Shown: positions 36,230 through 45,578 of the stretch, piece after piece
Layout: the number at the start of each line of letters is the position of its first letter
Position numbering within the stretch: the first letter of the stretch is position 1
DNA from: Congeria kusceri
Lineage: Eukaryota; Mollusca; Bivalvia; Myida; Dreissenidae
Assembly (NCBI GenBank): GCA_027627225.1
Contig: JAPFQT010000085.1
Span: 682,001 to 746,000 of the forward strand
Direction of reading: 5' to 3'
DNA length: 64,000 bases
Translations under genes and position numbers: made by a program
Notes under the pieces: model-generated
Database searches by the model: none
What the model saw: the letters and a program-made list of their open reading frames with translations, nothing else
Told to the model about the DNA's origin: nothing

Positions 36230-37775
36230 GGTGGTTAGATATGATGGTTAGATACCAGTAAATAGTGGGGAATCCCCCGGTGGTCCACCCGAAGGTAGGC
36301 CATATATCAAACAATGTAGTTTTGTTTTCTTCTGTTAAAAGAGACATTTCACACAACGGGTTTATTTTATATTTACCAATCAAATAGCTGATCCAAATAT
36401 ATTATCCAATGAAATGTGTCGGTTCGACACGGAGGTGACAAATGGGCGCATTTTGCCTCATTCGGTTTTCGGCTATTTGTATTGTGTGATTAAATATATA
36501 TTTTACACATATATTTGACTTATTATTTCAGGTAAATATAACATTTTTCTTATATTTCTATGTTTACTTTTTACAAGTAACTGTTGTTGATTTGATATTT
36601 ATTTTATTATATAATTTGATATTTGTATTTTATGGAATAAATGAATTTATTATATTTGCTCACCATATCTGTTGGAAATGCATTTTGTCTCATTCGGTTT
36701 TCGGCTATTTGTATTGTGTGATTAAATATATATTTTACATATATATTTGACTTATTATTTCAGATACAAAGGTAGTTTATACGACAACCTTTGATAATAA
36801 AAGCCGTTTAATAATAGAACCCACCACCATAATAACTAACGGCAACAATTTCCTGAAAACGAACCTGACTCCCGTGCATTTTGATGTATCGTGACACCGC
36901 CTTAATTAAAAGTTGAATGCTAAGCAGTTGATGTGTAGACTGCATGCGCTTTTGTCGAAATCGCAACTGCATTTGGTTTCTTACGAGTGACTATATACAC
37001 AATCAAGCGAGATGCATTTTCTTAGAAGTAGCATAACATATCTTTTTTATTCTAAATTTTGTAAGTAAAGAGAATTATCTTTCCAAAGAGACCAGACTCG
37101 TGAATCAAACGAAGGTGGCGAAAGACGCCAGAAGATTTTGCTATTTTGCAATGGAACCCGGAAGCTTACCGTCCGCAGGTACTTGACATCCTCACACAGC
37201 GGTGTATCCAGAATTGCGGTGTATCCAGAATAAACATAAATTCATGTGCAAAACAAATCCAGTTGTGATTAGACACATGTTTTTGAGATTGCTAATCTGC
37301 AACGTGTACCAATGAAATAAGTACCGCTACCTATATTTACAATCTAATTAAAGTCGTATCCAAAACAACCACAAATAGACTGTGAACAGATTTTGTACAC
37401 CGTTAATACAGGAGATTACGTAATGTAAAGGCTAGAAACCACTAAATAGAAATCCCCGATGGACACTCAAAAAATTCGTTGTTTCTTCTGTTAAAAGAGA
37501 CATTTCACATAGCGGACACTGGTGTAAATGGTAATTTCCTGCAAACGCCGTGTCTCCTGCGCATGTTGATGTATCGTAACCCTGAATTTCTTAAAATATG
37601 AATGTTCAGCAGTTTATGTATAGACAGCATGTGCCTTTTTAAAAGCAGAGAGAAGCATCTTTCCAAATGGACCGGACTTGCAACATCTGAAAGAACGAAA
37701 AGTGGCGAAAACGACGTCAGGAGATTTTGCCATCTTACATCGGGATACTATGAGAATTGGATATTTTACTAGTTT
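36230..37775. repeat. Diverged direct duplication plus an 84-bp direct repeat
   Basis: Segments near 36320-36362, 36855-36955 and 37085-37150 recur in order near 37480-37518, 37535-37640 and 37665-37740. They share TTTCTTCTGTTAAAAGAGAC, TGTTGATGTATCGT-type wording, and GGTGGCGAAA...GACG-CAG-AGATTTTGC. Within the first copy, a block starting GCATTTTG-CTCATTCGG and ending TTATTATTTCAG is repeated almost perfectly (36448-36531 and 36680-36764). No coding content was found. Confidence 0.65.
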
Positions 37776-37779
37776 GTAA

Positions 37780-39180
37780 CCTAAAAGGTAATAATTGCAT
37801 TTTTAGGAATGCTGCACGTTGTCCTACATCAAAACTCCTCGCAGCGGTTACCTCCACTGTCGGTTAACGGTAACCACTGCCATCACAAGTAAAATCCTTC
37901 CAGATCTGGAAGGATTGCGTGTTTGTAACGTTTATACTTATTTAATGCAACTCAGTTCAATACATAATTTGACTTTTTTATATATTGTTTACAGACAATA
38001 ATGAAAACAGAAAAAGAAAATAACTAATTAAAACCATAAATAATATCTAAAAGTTTTTAATCGATCATCATCACGTGGTTTGTCCTACATATGACAGTTT
38101 AAAGGGACACACTCCTTGTTACTTTATGATAGATTCTCTGAGGTCAGAGCCGGGGTGCAGGCGGGAAAGTCTATCGTTATTTAACGTTTGGGAATTTCAA
38201 CTAATTTTTGGAAAAGGACGAAATAGCATTCACTGCAAATTAAATTTACTCTTTATTAGATGAATTCACTAACATGTTTTACTCATTGTGTTAAAATAAA
38301 TCTCACCGTCGGGTTAGGGTTGGCTGGAATTCTTAACCAACTGAAGCTCTATTCGGTATTATTTAATTTTAAAGGAAATAAAATTAATTTGTTCTCGAAA
38401 ATTGGAAACTGTATACTACTACTGCTGAGCAGGGCGAATAGGTGCCTTAATGACCAGAGATCTGAAGATATATATGTGGTAACACTACTTGCATGTCACG
38501 TCGTATACGTCCATTTCAATCAAATCACACATCCATCCAATATAATGATAATCACACATTTACCACGCTGTACTAGCTAATTAAAACATGCATTTCGATT
38601 CTAAATTGTCAACATTTCACACTTTTTATCCACACCGCTAAAACAACGTGCAAAAATACATTTCATTGTTTGGATAGTTTTACAATCAGATGATGAAAGC
38701 AGTGTTTATCTGATTGCATACGTAGAACCAGAATCCGACTGGCTACACTCTAGCTTGTAATTTGGATACTCTATGCAAAAAACGACGTGCCAACATTTAT
38801 CAGATTTTTTTTGGCATTTTTGATAAAAACAGTACGTAACAATAACTTAAAATACATGTGGTTAAAATGTTTCTTTTTCCGAATATTTACTTTTAGTTTA
38901 CTAGTCATTTTGGTTAATTTCCCATAATATAGACATATACGTTGATGAAATAGAATTCCATGTCAATATCACATAGTCAGATGCAATATCAGAAATCTTC
39001 CCAATAGCTCTACACATCGTTCCCGTGCAATGTTTTAAATGTACAATACAGAATTACCGATTATATTGATAAAACCAATCAGTGACATAAAACAGAGGAA
39101 AATTATATGATACACACACGTTCACGCTCGTTTGGTAAGTAAACGTGCATCTCTTTTATATCAAAATAAACACAACTTAC
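37780..39180. other. No gene seen
   Basis: AT-rich. Several ORFs of about 60-106 codons lack splice context or recognisable motifs, and I regard them as chance. Confidence 0.45.
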
Positions 39181-39232
39181 CTTTGCTGACTTCAATTTCT
39201 CGACAACAGCGCCGCCGCGTTGCACTGTCCAT
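39181..39232 (-). CDS. Candidate 5' coding exon (weak)
   Basis: On the minus strand an ATG starts MDSATRRRCCREIEVSK, a short basic peptide that runs into a strong donor (AAAG|GTAAGT). It could be a first exon. It leaves phase 1, whereas the first recognised KDZ exon (26624) needs phase 0, so it cannot be its immediate neighbour. No other partner was found. Confidence 0.2.
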
Positions 39233-39239
39233 GTTCTTG

Positions 39240-39915
39240 TTTGTAGTTTTGTTTCACGTGCACACATATTACAATTTCAAGTTCATTATAAAAACATTTT
39301 TCCAAATCATCATTAGTCCAAAATATGCATTAAATTACAAGCACGGAATTATGCACGGTCTAAATTTCCAAACTCTGATACACACTTGTCAAAACGCAAC
39401 AAAACCATACCATAGATGTATACGTATACAAGAAAACACACGGCTTACACGAAAATATTGTACCGTTCCTTTTATAATTGATTTCCTGTAAAACCTCGTA
39501 CATCGTGTTGAAATTAACAATGCAGTATAATCCTTTCTTGACAATTTTAAAGGCGCTGTGTCGTTATTGTTGTGTCAGGTTGTCATATATGTAAGATATA
39601 ACAGGAAATAAAAACAAAAGAGTTCACGTTCAAACAAGTTAAAAACATAAAAGGAAATAAAACATACATCGCAATTCGAAATCTTTCATAAGAAAGCAAA
39701 GAAAACGATTTACAAACAGTCGTATATGAAGTGCAGCTACGCGTATGTTAAAGATGTCTTATTAAAAGTTGAAAACAGCAACAGAAGTACACTCAACAAA
39801 TTTTCTAATTGGTCACTTTTTATTATATATTTTCTCGAAACTGAATCAACGAAATTACATGAATATTTGGGCAAATGTATTTGTTGTACTTAACTATCGA
39901 TTCATGTATACATTT
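39240..39915. other. No gene seen
   Basis: AT-rich sequence without recognisable features. Confidence 0.45.
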
Positions 39916-39917
39916 CT

Positions 39918-40272
39918 TAACTATTAAAGAAATACTTTTCGATGTGTCGTTGTTTATCCGCCAGTAAATAACGATTTAGAATTCTGATGCGCAGGAATTA
40001 AACCACGAAGGCGTTAACCCGAGTTGTTTAATAGCCACGCATCAGAACGACAAAGAGTTGCTTATTGGCTGATCAACAACGAGAATGAGAAAATTATTTC
40101 CATTACAACATGATTTGACATATATTTTTGCAATTGTAATTGGAACTACTTTTTACTAAGCTCCGCTCAGAATCGGGACTTCTTTCTGCGTTGTTTATGG
40201 GGTAGTTAAACAACGATAATTTTGTTCTTTGTCTATAGAAAAATAAGCGAGTAGCATGTTAGAATAATAGTT
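39918..40272 (+). repeat. Foldback element, copy B
   Basis: Inverted relative to copy A. It shares the AATTAAACCACG / GGCGTTAACCCGAGTTGTTTAAT foldback core, the CCGCTCAGAATCGGGACT segment and the end GAAAAATAAGCGAGTAGCATGTTAGAA. It lies just upstream of the Tc1-like relic at 40398. Confidence 0.7.
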
Positions 40273-40397
40273 TAATACTAGAAGCACTAGAAGCATTTTC
40301 GCAATTCCGGTTCTAGTTGCTCATGCACATCATGGTAACACTTCACATGTGCTCATTTTGTATTTCAAATATCCGCCCTACAAAGAAAACAGTCAAA

Positions 40398-41725
40398 ATG
40401 GCAAGAATGGACCTCGCAGAGCGTGGACAGGCCGTTAGAACGATTCACGCCGGAACGTCTTTAAGACAGATATGTCGGCAAATTAAAATGTATCCTCTTT
40501 TACAATAAATTAAGAAATAAATTTTTGCTTTATTCTTGTGTATCGGCCAATAAACAACGTTGTCGTTCTGATGCGTAGGAATTAAACCACGGCGGGGTTA
40601 TTTCGATTCTAACATGACCTGACAAATATTTTTGTATTTGTTATGAGAACTACATTTTATATACTCTGCTAAAAATCGGGACTACTTTTCGCGTTATTGG
40701 GTAGTTTACAACGATAAGTTTTTTTTGTCAATAGAAAAATAAGCGAGCATTATGTTAGAATTATTTTTATACATTAAAAACTTGTTTTGGTACCAAGAAT
40801 TCAAACAGAAATGTTTTGTATGTCACACAACTATTCAACCACCGGTTGTATACGATACAGAAACGGTGGGAAAGTTCGAGCGTTGCTGACAGCCACCGGC
40901 GACCGAAGAGACGCGTCATTGCAGACCAACAAGACAACCATATTCACTCACGCAACGACAACATCATTGCAAACAATTGGTCGATATGGCCGTCCGATTG
41001 CCCCATAAACGGTCTGAAGGCATCTTCGTGGGGCCGGATTAGGCTGCCGACGACCTAAAAGGCGGTAATTCTAACCGCAAGACAAAAACAAGCTAGACTA
41101 AGATGGGCCCGTCAGCACATGGGGCTCACCCGTGCTGAATGGAGTAACATGATTTGTGTTGCCGAAACTTGCACCAAGCTTCAAGAAACAGACGCCGGGA
41201 GGGTTCGAGTCTACTGCCGTCGGAATGAATGTTACATGAACGAACGTGTTCTTGAAGCTGACCGGTATGGTGGCGGATCAATAATGATGTGGGCTGCCAT
41301 TTCTATTTCTATGCATTACAAAGCAGCAGCTGTACTTGTGCAAGGCAACCTTCCGCCAGGAGATACCATGTAGAGGAAAGTGTTGCCCCAGTCTTAATAC
41401 CGCACGCGAGAGCGATTAGGGGCATGTCACTTGTACCAGCCAATCGACACTGTCATGCAGCTAGAGCTACCATGCAAATGCTTCAAACCAATAACATCCA
41501 TGTTTGATCGTGGCCCGATTGAGCACGTTTGGGATTTGTTGAAATGTCGTATTTGGCGTCTTCAACAACCAACAACCTCGCGGATCTGGAGCGTCTTGCT
41601 ACGCAGGAGTGGGACTACATCACCCAACGCTCGATCCAGCGGTATATCCTTTATATGAATGAAAGCTGCTCGATGCCAGGCTGTAATTGCAGCTTACGCC
41701 TTACGGTGGTCAAACACGGTACTTA
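40398..41725 (+). pseudogene. Decayed Tc1-like transposase, interrupted twice
   Basis: The relic begins at MARMDLAERGQAVRTIHAG, the helix-turn-helix start. It is broken by foldback copy C (40506-40768), then resumes. Recognisable parts are GRVRVYCRRNECYM near 41200, YGGGSIMMWAAIS near 41270, a PIEHVWDLLK segment near 41515-41545, and an LERLATQEWDYI segment in another frame near 41590. Several frameshifts and stops show it is dead. At 41725 it is cut by the Ty3/gypsy compound insertion. The sequence after 49631 (CAATGTGTGACTTTAG...) is the expected continuation. Tc1 enzymes are DDE cut-and-paste transposases. Confidence 0.7.
40506..40768 (+). repeat. Foldback element, copy C, nested in the Tc1-like relic
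   Basis: A shortened copy, same orientation as B, from about TAAGAAATAAATTTTTGC to GAAAAATAAGCGAGCATTATGTTAGAA. It has lost roughly 90 bp of the foldback core after ACCACGGCGGGGTTA. It splits the transposase reading frame. Confidence 0.65.
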
Positions 41726-41764
41726 TGTCAGAGAGTAAATTAAAGCAATCATTTTGACTTTTCA
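41726..41764 (+). repeat. Left inverted LTR tip (39 bp) of the compound element
   Basis: Identical to the first 39 bp of the minus-strand LTRs. It is preceded by CTTA and followed by antisense coiled-coil ORF sequence instead of the rest of the LTR. Confidence 0.85.
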
Positions 41765-42012
41765 TTCTTAGATATATGTTCAATGCTATTCATTGTCTCT
41801 CCATATAAATATTCATCGATTGTGTTCACGTTTGATATAATGCTGTCATGTTCATCCAAGATGTTGGACACCTCACTCTGTAATTCTCTATCAAGCCTCT
41901 CTCTTATTCTCCTTTCCTTTAATTCTTGTTCCTCCTTCAAAATTTCTTCCCTTAACTGCTCTCTCCTGATACGGCGCAATTCTCTTTCACTAATTGCTTC
42001 TGCCATTCTCAA
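41749..42012 (-). CDS. Coiled-coil ORF, possible Gag N-terminus
   Basis: 87 codons starting MRMAEAISERELRRIRREQ. They are extremely rich in Arg, Glu and Leu, predicting a continuous coiled coil, followed by an acidic tail. The stop lies within the inverted LTR tip. It lies downstream of the primer-binding site and leader, where Gag should begin, and its composition matches the coiled-coil half of the plus-strand gag at 48127-49590. I infer it is the truncated 5' end of gag; no homology was tested. Confidence 0.5.
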   Translation of the reverse strand: MRMAEAISERELRRIRREQLREEILKEEQELKERRIRERLDRELQSEVSNILDEHDSIISNVNTIDEYLYGETMNSIEHISKNEKSK

Positions 42013-42419
42013 AGCAAAATATCAATAAGAAGCAATTAATTGTAATAACTGTAAAACAAATACCATGTAATTATTGTAAACACACACTATGCTTAATTAT
42101 TTAAGCGAATACAACAATAAGGCAATATTTATGTGCGGTATTTAATTCAGTGTACAAATAATAACAAGCAACACATTGTGTTAACTGCAAAATCACATTT
42201 TATTTCATACTTAAATTCACAAAGTGAACAACTAAACTTTCAAAGTAATAAGTTATTTTAATTCTGCGTTTGACTTCAATTAAGTAGACGACGCTTTATG
42301 TTAAAGCAGACACAAGGGAGCTTACCACAATTAAATTAATCAAGTCAAGGGAAACAACTGCTACACGACGTCACTACGCACAATCATTCAAGGTGGACTA
42401 CTACTGTAATACCCGACTC

Positions 42420-42626
42420 TAAAATCAGTCACGATAACACACAACTATAAATATCTAACCTAAATCTGACCTCTAAACCAAGACAAAAATGTGACACAAC
42501 CCTCAAGTTATCAGTGAAAAACGACTTTCACTTTCACGAGGAATAATCCTCTTCACTACTAGAATTGAACTAACTACCGTTAGACTACTAATCCCATACT
42601 ATACCAACTGCGCTACTACAACTCCC
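42420..42626 (-). repeat. tRNA-derived SINE-like sequence
   Basis: On the minus strand the head (42626 to about 42551) has an A-box TAGCGCAGTTGGTATAG and a B-box-like TAGTTCAATTC, followed by a unique tail. Cloverleaf pairing is poor, so I call it SINE-like and not a tRNA gene. It lies in the leader side of the compound element. Confidence 0.45.
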
Positions 42627-42629
42627 AAT

Positions 42630-43500
42630 CAATACGTCTATGTGTGTACCGTGCACCCTATTATGCTCTATAAGCGTAACGAATGCCGACAGTAATCGAT
42701 ACGTTTACATTTTTCCGATAATGCGTGCGTGTTTACATTTGAAATATTGCACAATATTTCAAATTATTTGCGAACCGATCGAAATCGCGCGTAACCTTGC
42801 AAGGCTTTATGGACTAGAAACTATGTACAATGTGTTGTTTTAACGACACATTGGCAAAGATGGGCAAACAAAAACGGACCAGTAAAAGTTAGAAGTTTGA
42901 CAGGGGTTAATAATTTGGTTATGATAAGTGATTTATCATGCGACACGATGCTGTGTCTTGTGATTATACCAGCTTTTTTTTTTTTTTTTTTTTCACTTAA
43001 AAAAATCCATTTACATTTTAATACACTTATTCTATATACACTAATACACTTATTCTATATATACTAATACACTTATTCTGTATGAACAGCTATTTTAATA
43101 AATTAACTCAGTTATTTAAAAAAAAAATCATTAATTAATTTATATGCCTACCAAAACTAAAATTGAGATTGTATTTATTGTGAGAATTCTGTTTACTTAC
43201 TGACTAAAATTTTGAAATTATATCAAATATAATTTAATCAAAACGCGATTGATTTTTATTGCAAACTAACTGCAAATTAAGTAAACAAAATTCTTACCAG
43301 CTGATCCAATTATATGTCTATATATACACACACAATCTAAACTAAAATATTAAACAAAACTCTCGACCGGAAACAGTAAGTGTCCAAACATAACTTCCAG
43401 CTAAGTTGAAAGCACATCAAAGTCAGTGTCACATCCAACGACGATCTACGAAGATATAATGGATCCTTTGACGATCAATGATTCATTTGACTCGCGAGTA
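42630..43500. other. Leader-side sequence of the compound element; no clear gene
   Basis: It holds a poly-T run (about 42974-42993) and three tandem units of AATACACTTATTCTATATA (about 43018-43083). The minus-strand frame across 43842-43507 overlaps the LTR and primer-binding site and is probably untranslated leader. Confidence 0.4.
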
Positions 43501-43753
43501 TAAAGTTCAGTTAGGGCCCCGGTAAAACGATGTGTACACGTGACAATGTTTATAAACAACACGGTTTCCCGTGCATGCGTGGATACAATATCCAATCAGG
43601 ACGCGTCTCTCTGTGATGACATCAGAGTTCGCTATTGCTGGGATATCCCGAGGAAATCCGTCCAGCTGGCATATGTGTAAACTGGATTGTTTACAATTCT
43701 GTGTAGAGTTACAGACTGGATGTCGTCTTCTGTGTTGTACAGTGGCCTTCACA

Positions 43754-43771
43754 TCCGAACGTTGGGCGCCA
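43754..43771 (-). promoter_or_regulatory. Primer-binding site
   Basis: On the minus strand LTR1 ends GTCGACA, then one A, then TGGCGCCCAACGTTCGGA. A TGG start right after an LTR is the usual form of a tRNA primer-binding site; the tRNA was not identified. Confidence 0.7.
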
Positions 43772-43772
43772 T

Positions 43773-44352
43773 TGTCGACGTAGCTCTCGGCAAATATTTT
43801 ATATGGTTCGTGGGAAGGGACTGTAATAATGACGCAGAACAATATATCAAAGATATAAAGGTGTTTATGTTCTGGCGGTCAAGTGGCAAATGCCTACATT
43901 AATAATAATAATACTTATAAAATAACATTTACAATAATGATAACAATTATAACAATATGGCAATATTACAATACAATAAATAACATAATATTATTTAATA
44001 CGTTGCAGGTAATAATAAATTATAACAATACAAAGCTAAAGGTAATAAAATAATCTATCACTAACCTGTAATAATGACGCAGAACAATATATCAAAGATA
44101 TAAAGGTGTTTATGTTCTGGCGGTCAAGTGGCAAATGCGCGGTTACTTGCGCCTGTCACATGACCGACGCCACGAACTAGTCATGCGTGAAACAGGTTGT
44201 GATGATTGAAACAGGTTAGATTTGTTAGCTGTTAGCTGAACTGTAGTAACCGTATGGAAAGAATTAATGTTAATAGAAATAGATCGAAATTGATTGTGTA
44301 CGTTGAGAAGACTTGAAAAGTCAAAATGATTGCTTTAATTTACTCTCTGACA
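43773..44352 (-). repeat. LTR1 (580 bp), 5' LTR position
   Basis: Runs TGTCAGAG...GTCGACA on the minus strand, with the primer-binding site next to its 3' end. It contains an internal 73-bp direct repeat (43821-43893 and 44066-44138). Nearly identical to LTR2. Confidence 0.85.
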
Positions 44353-44355
44353 TAG

Positions 44356-44935
44356 TGTCGACGTAGCTCTCGGCAAATATTTTATATGGTTCGTGGGAAG
44401 GGACTGTAATAATGACGCAGAACAATATATCAAAGATATAAAGGTGTTTATGTTCTGGCGGTCAAGTGGCAAATGCCTACATTAATAATAATAATACTTA
44501 TAAAATAACATTTACAATAATGATAACAATTATAACAATATGGCAATATTACAATACAATAAATAACATAATATTATTTAATACGTTGCAGGTAATAATA
44601 AATTATAACAATACAAAGCTAAAGGTAATAAAATAATCTATCACTAACCTGTAATAATGACGCAGAACAATATATCAAAGATATAAAGGTGTTTATGTTC
44701 TGGCGGTCAAGTGGCAAATGCGCGGTTACTTGCGCCTGTCACATGACCGACGCCACGAACTAGTCATGCGTGAAACAGGTTGTGATGATTGAAACAGGTT
44801 AGATTTGTTAGCTGTTAGCTGAACTGTAGTAACCGTATGGAAAGAATTAATGTTAATAGAAATAGATCGAAATTGATTGTGTACGTTGAGAAGATTTGAA
44901 AAGTCAAAATGATTGCTTTAATTTACTCTCTGACA
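44356..44935 (-). repeat. LTR2 (580 bp), 3' LTR position
   Basis: Preceded on the minus strand by the polypurine tract GGGCAGGGGAAGTA (44936-44949) and followed, after only CTA, by LTR1. One base difference from LTR1 was noticed (GAAGATTTG versus GAAGACTTG near the tip). It has the same internal 73-bp repeat. Confidence 0.85.
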
Positions 44936-44949
44936 TACTTCCCCTGCCC
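44936..44949 (-). promoter_or_regulatory. Polypurine tract
   Basis: GGGCAGGGGAAGTA directly abuts the TG start of LTR2 on the minus strand, the expected plus-strand priming site. Confidence 0.7.
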
Positions 44950-45017
44950 ACAAAATAAGTCTCCTGACTTATACATAAATTACAACGCATATTCACTGCA
45001 ACTTTAAAAAAATATCA

Positions 45018-45021
45018 CAAA

Positions 45022-45060
<39 letters not shown>
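45018..45060. repeat. (TAA)n microsatellite
   Basis: About 13 units in the 3' untranslated part of the Ty3/gypsy element. Confidence 0.9.
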
Positions 45061-45062
<2 letters not shown>

Positions 45063-45578
45063 TATAATCTCACGTAATGTGCATCAAAACGGCTACGAAA
45101 TGCACGGTTTAGAAAATACATGTATTCCGGTAATATTTTAGATATTACGAACGCTCGCGAACTTTGGACGATGCAAACTGCATAACAGTATATTAACTGC
45201 AACACCTATGAGTAGTGTACTACTAACTACACGACTACAGAAGAATGCACTTGAGTACATTCATAATAGTCTTATAATCGTAGTAAAAATTACCAAATGC
45301 TCAAAGAATGAACTACGACTAGAGATAACAGAATACTGAGGCTATGGCTGCACAAATGAATACAATTTCATAACTGAATTCAAATTTACAACACTAAAAC
45401 TAAATACACGACGCAATTGTATACATTGTAAACTGAAATCGTGTAATAAAATTATTGTTTGTCATCCATACACTACAAGCCTAATAACAATGATGACAAT
45501 TAAGGGAGTTTTAACAATATTTAAAATTGATAAAATTTCGGTGAAAGCTGGTTTAAATATCAGTTCAATATCAGTTTT

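Noticed and set aside
39132..39491. 119-codon plus-strand ORF as a gene
   Set aside because: No family motif or splice support; it overlaps a better, though weak, minus-strand exon candidate.
42551..42626. Functional tRNA gene on the minus strand
   Set aside because: Promoter boxes are recognisable but the cloverleaf is poor; SINE-like is more likely.
41726..44352. Stand-alone DNA transposon with 39-bp TIRs and TA duplication
   Set aside because: The inner end coincides with the LTR1 boundary next to a PBS, and CTTA is duplicated only at 41725 and 49628, so the larger retroelement explains the data better.
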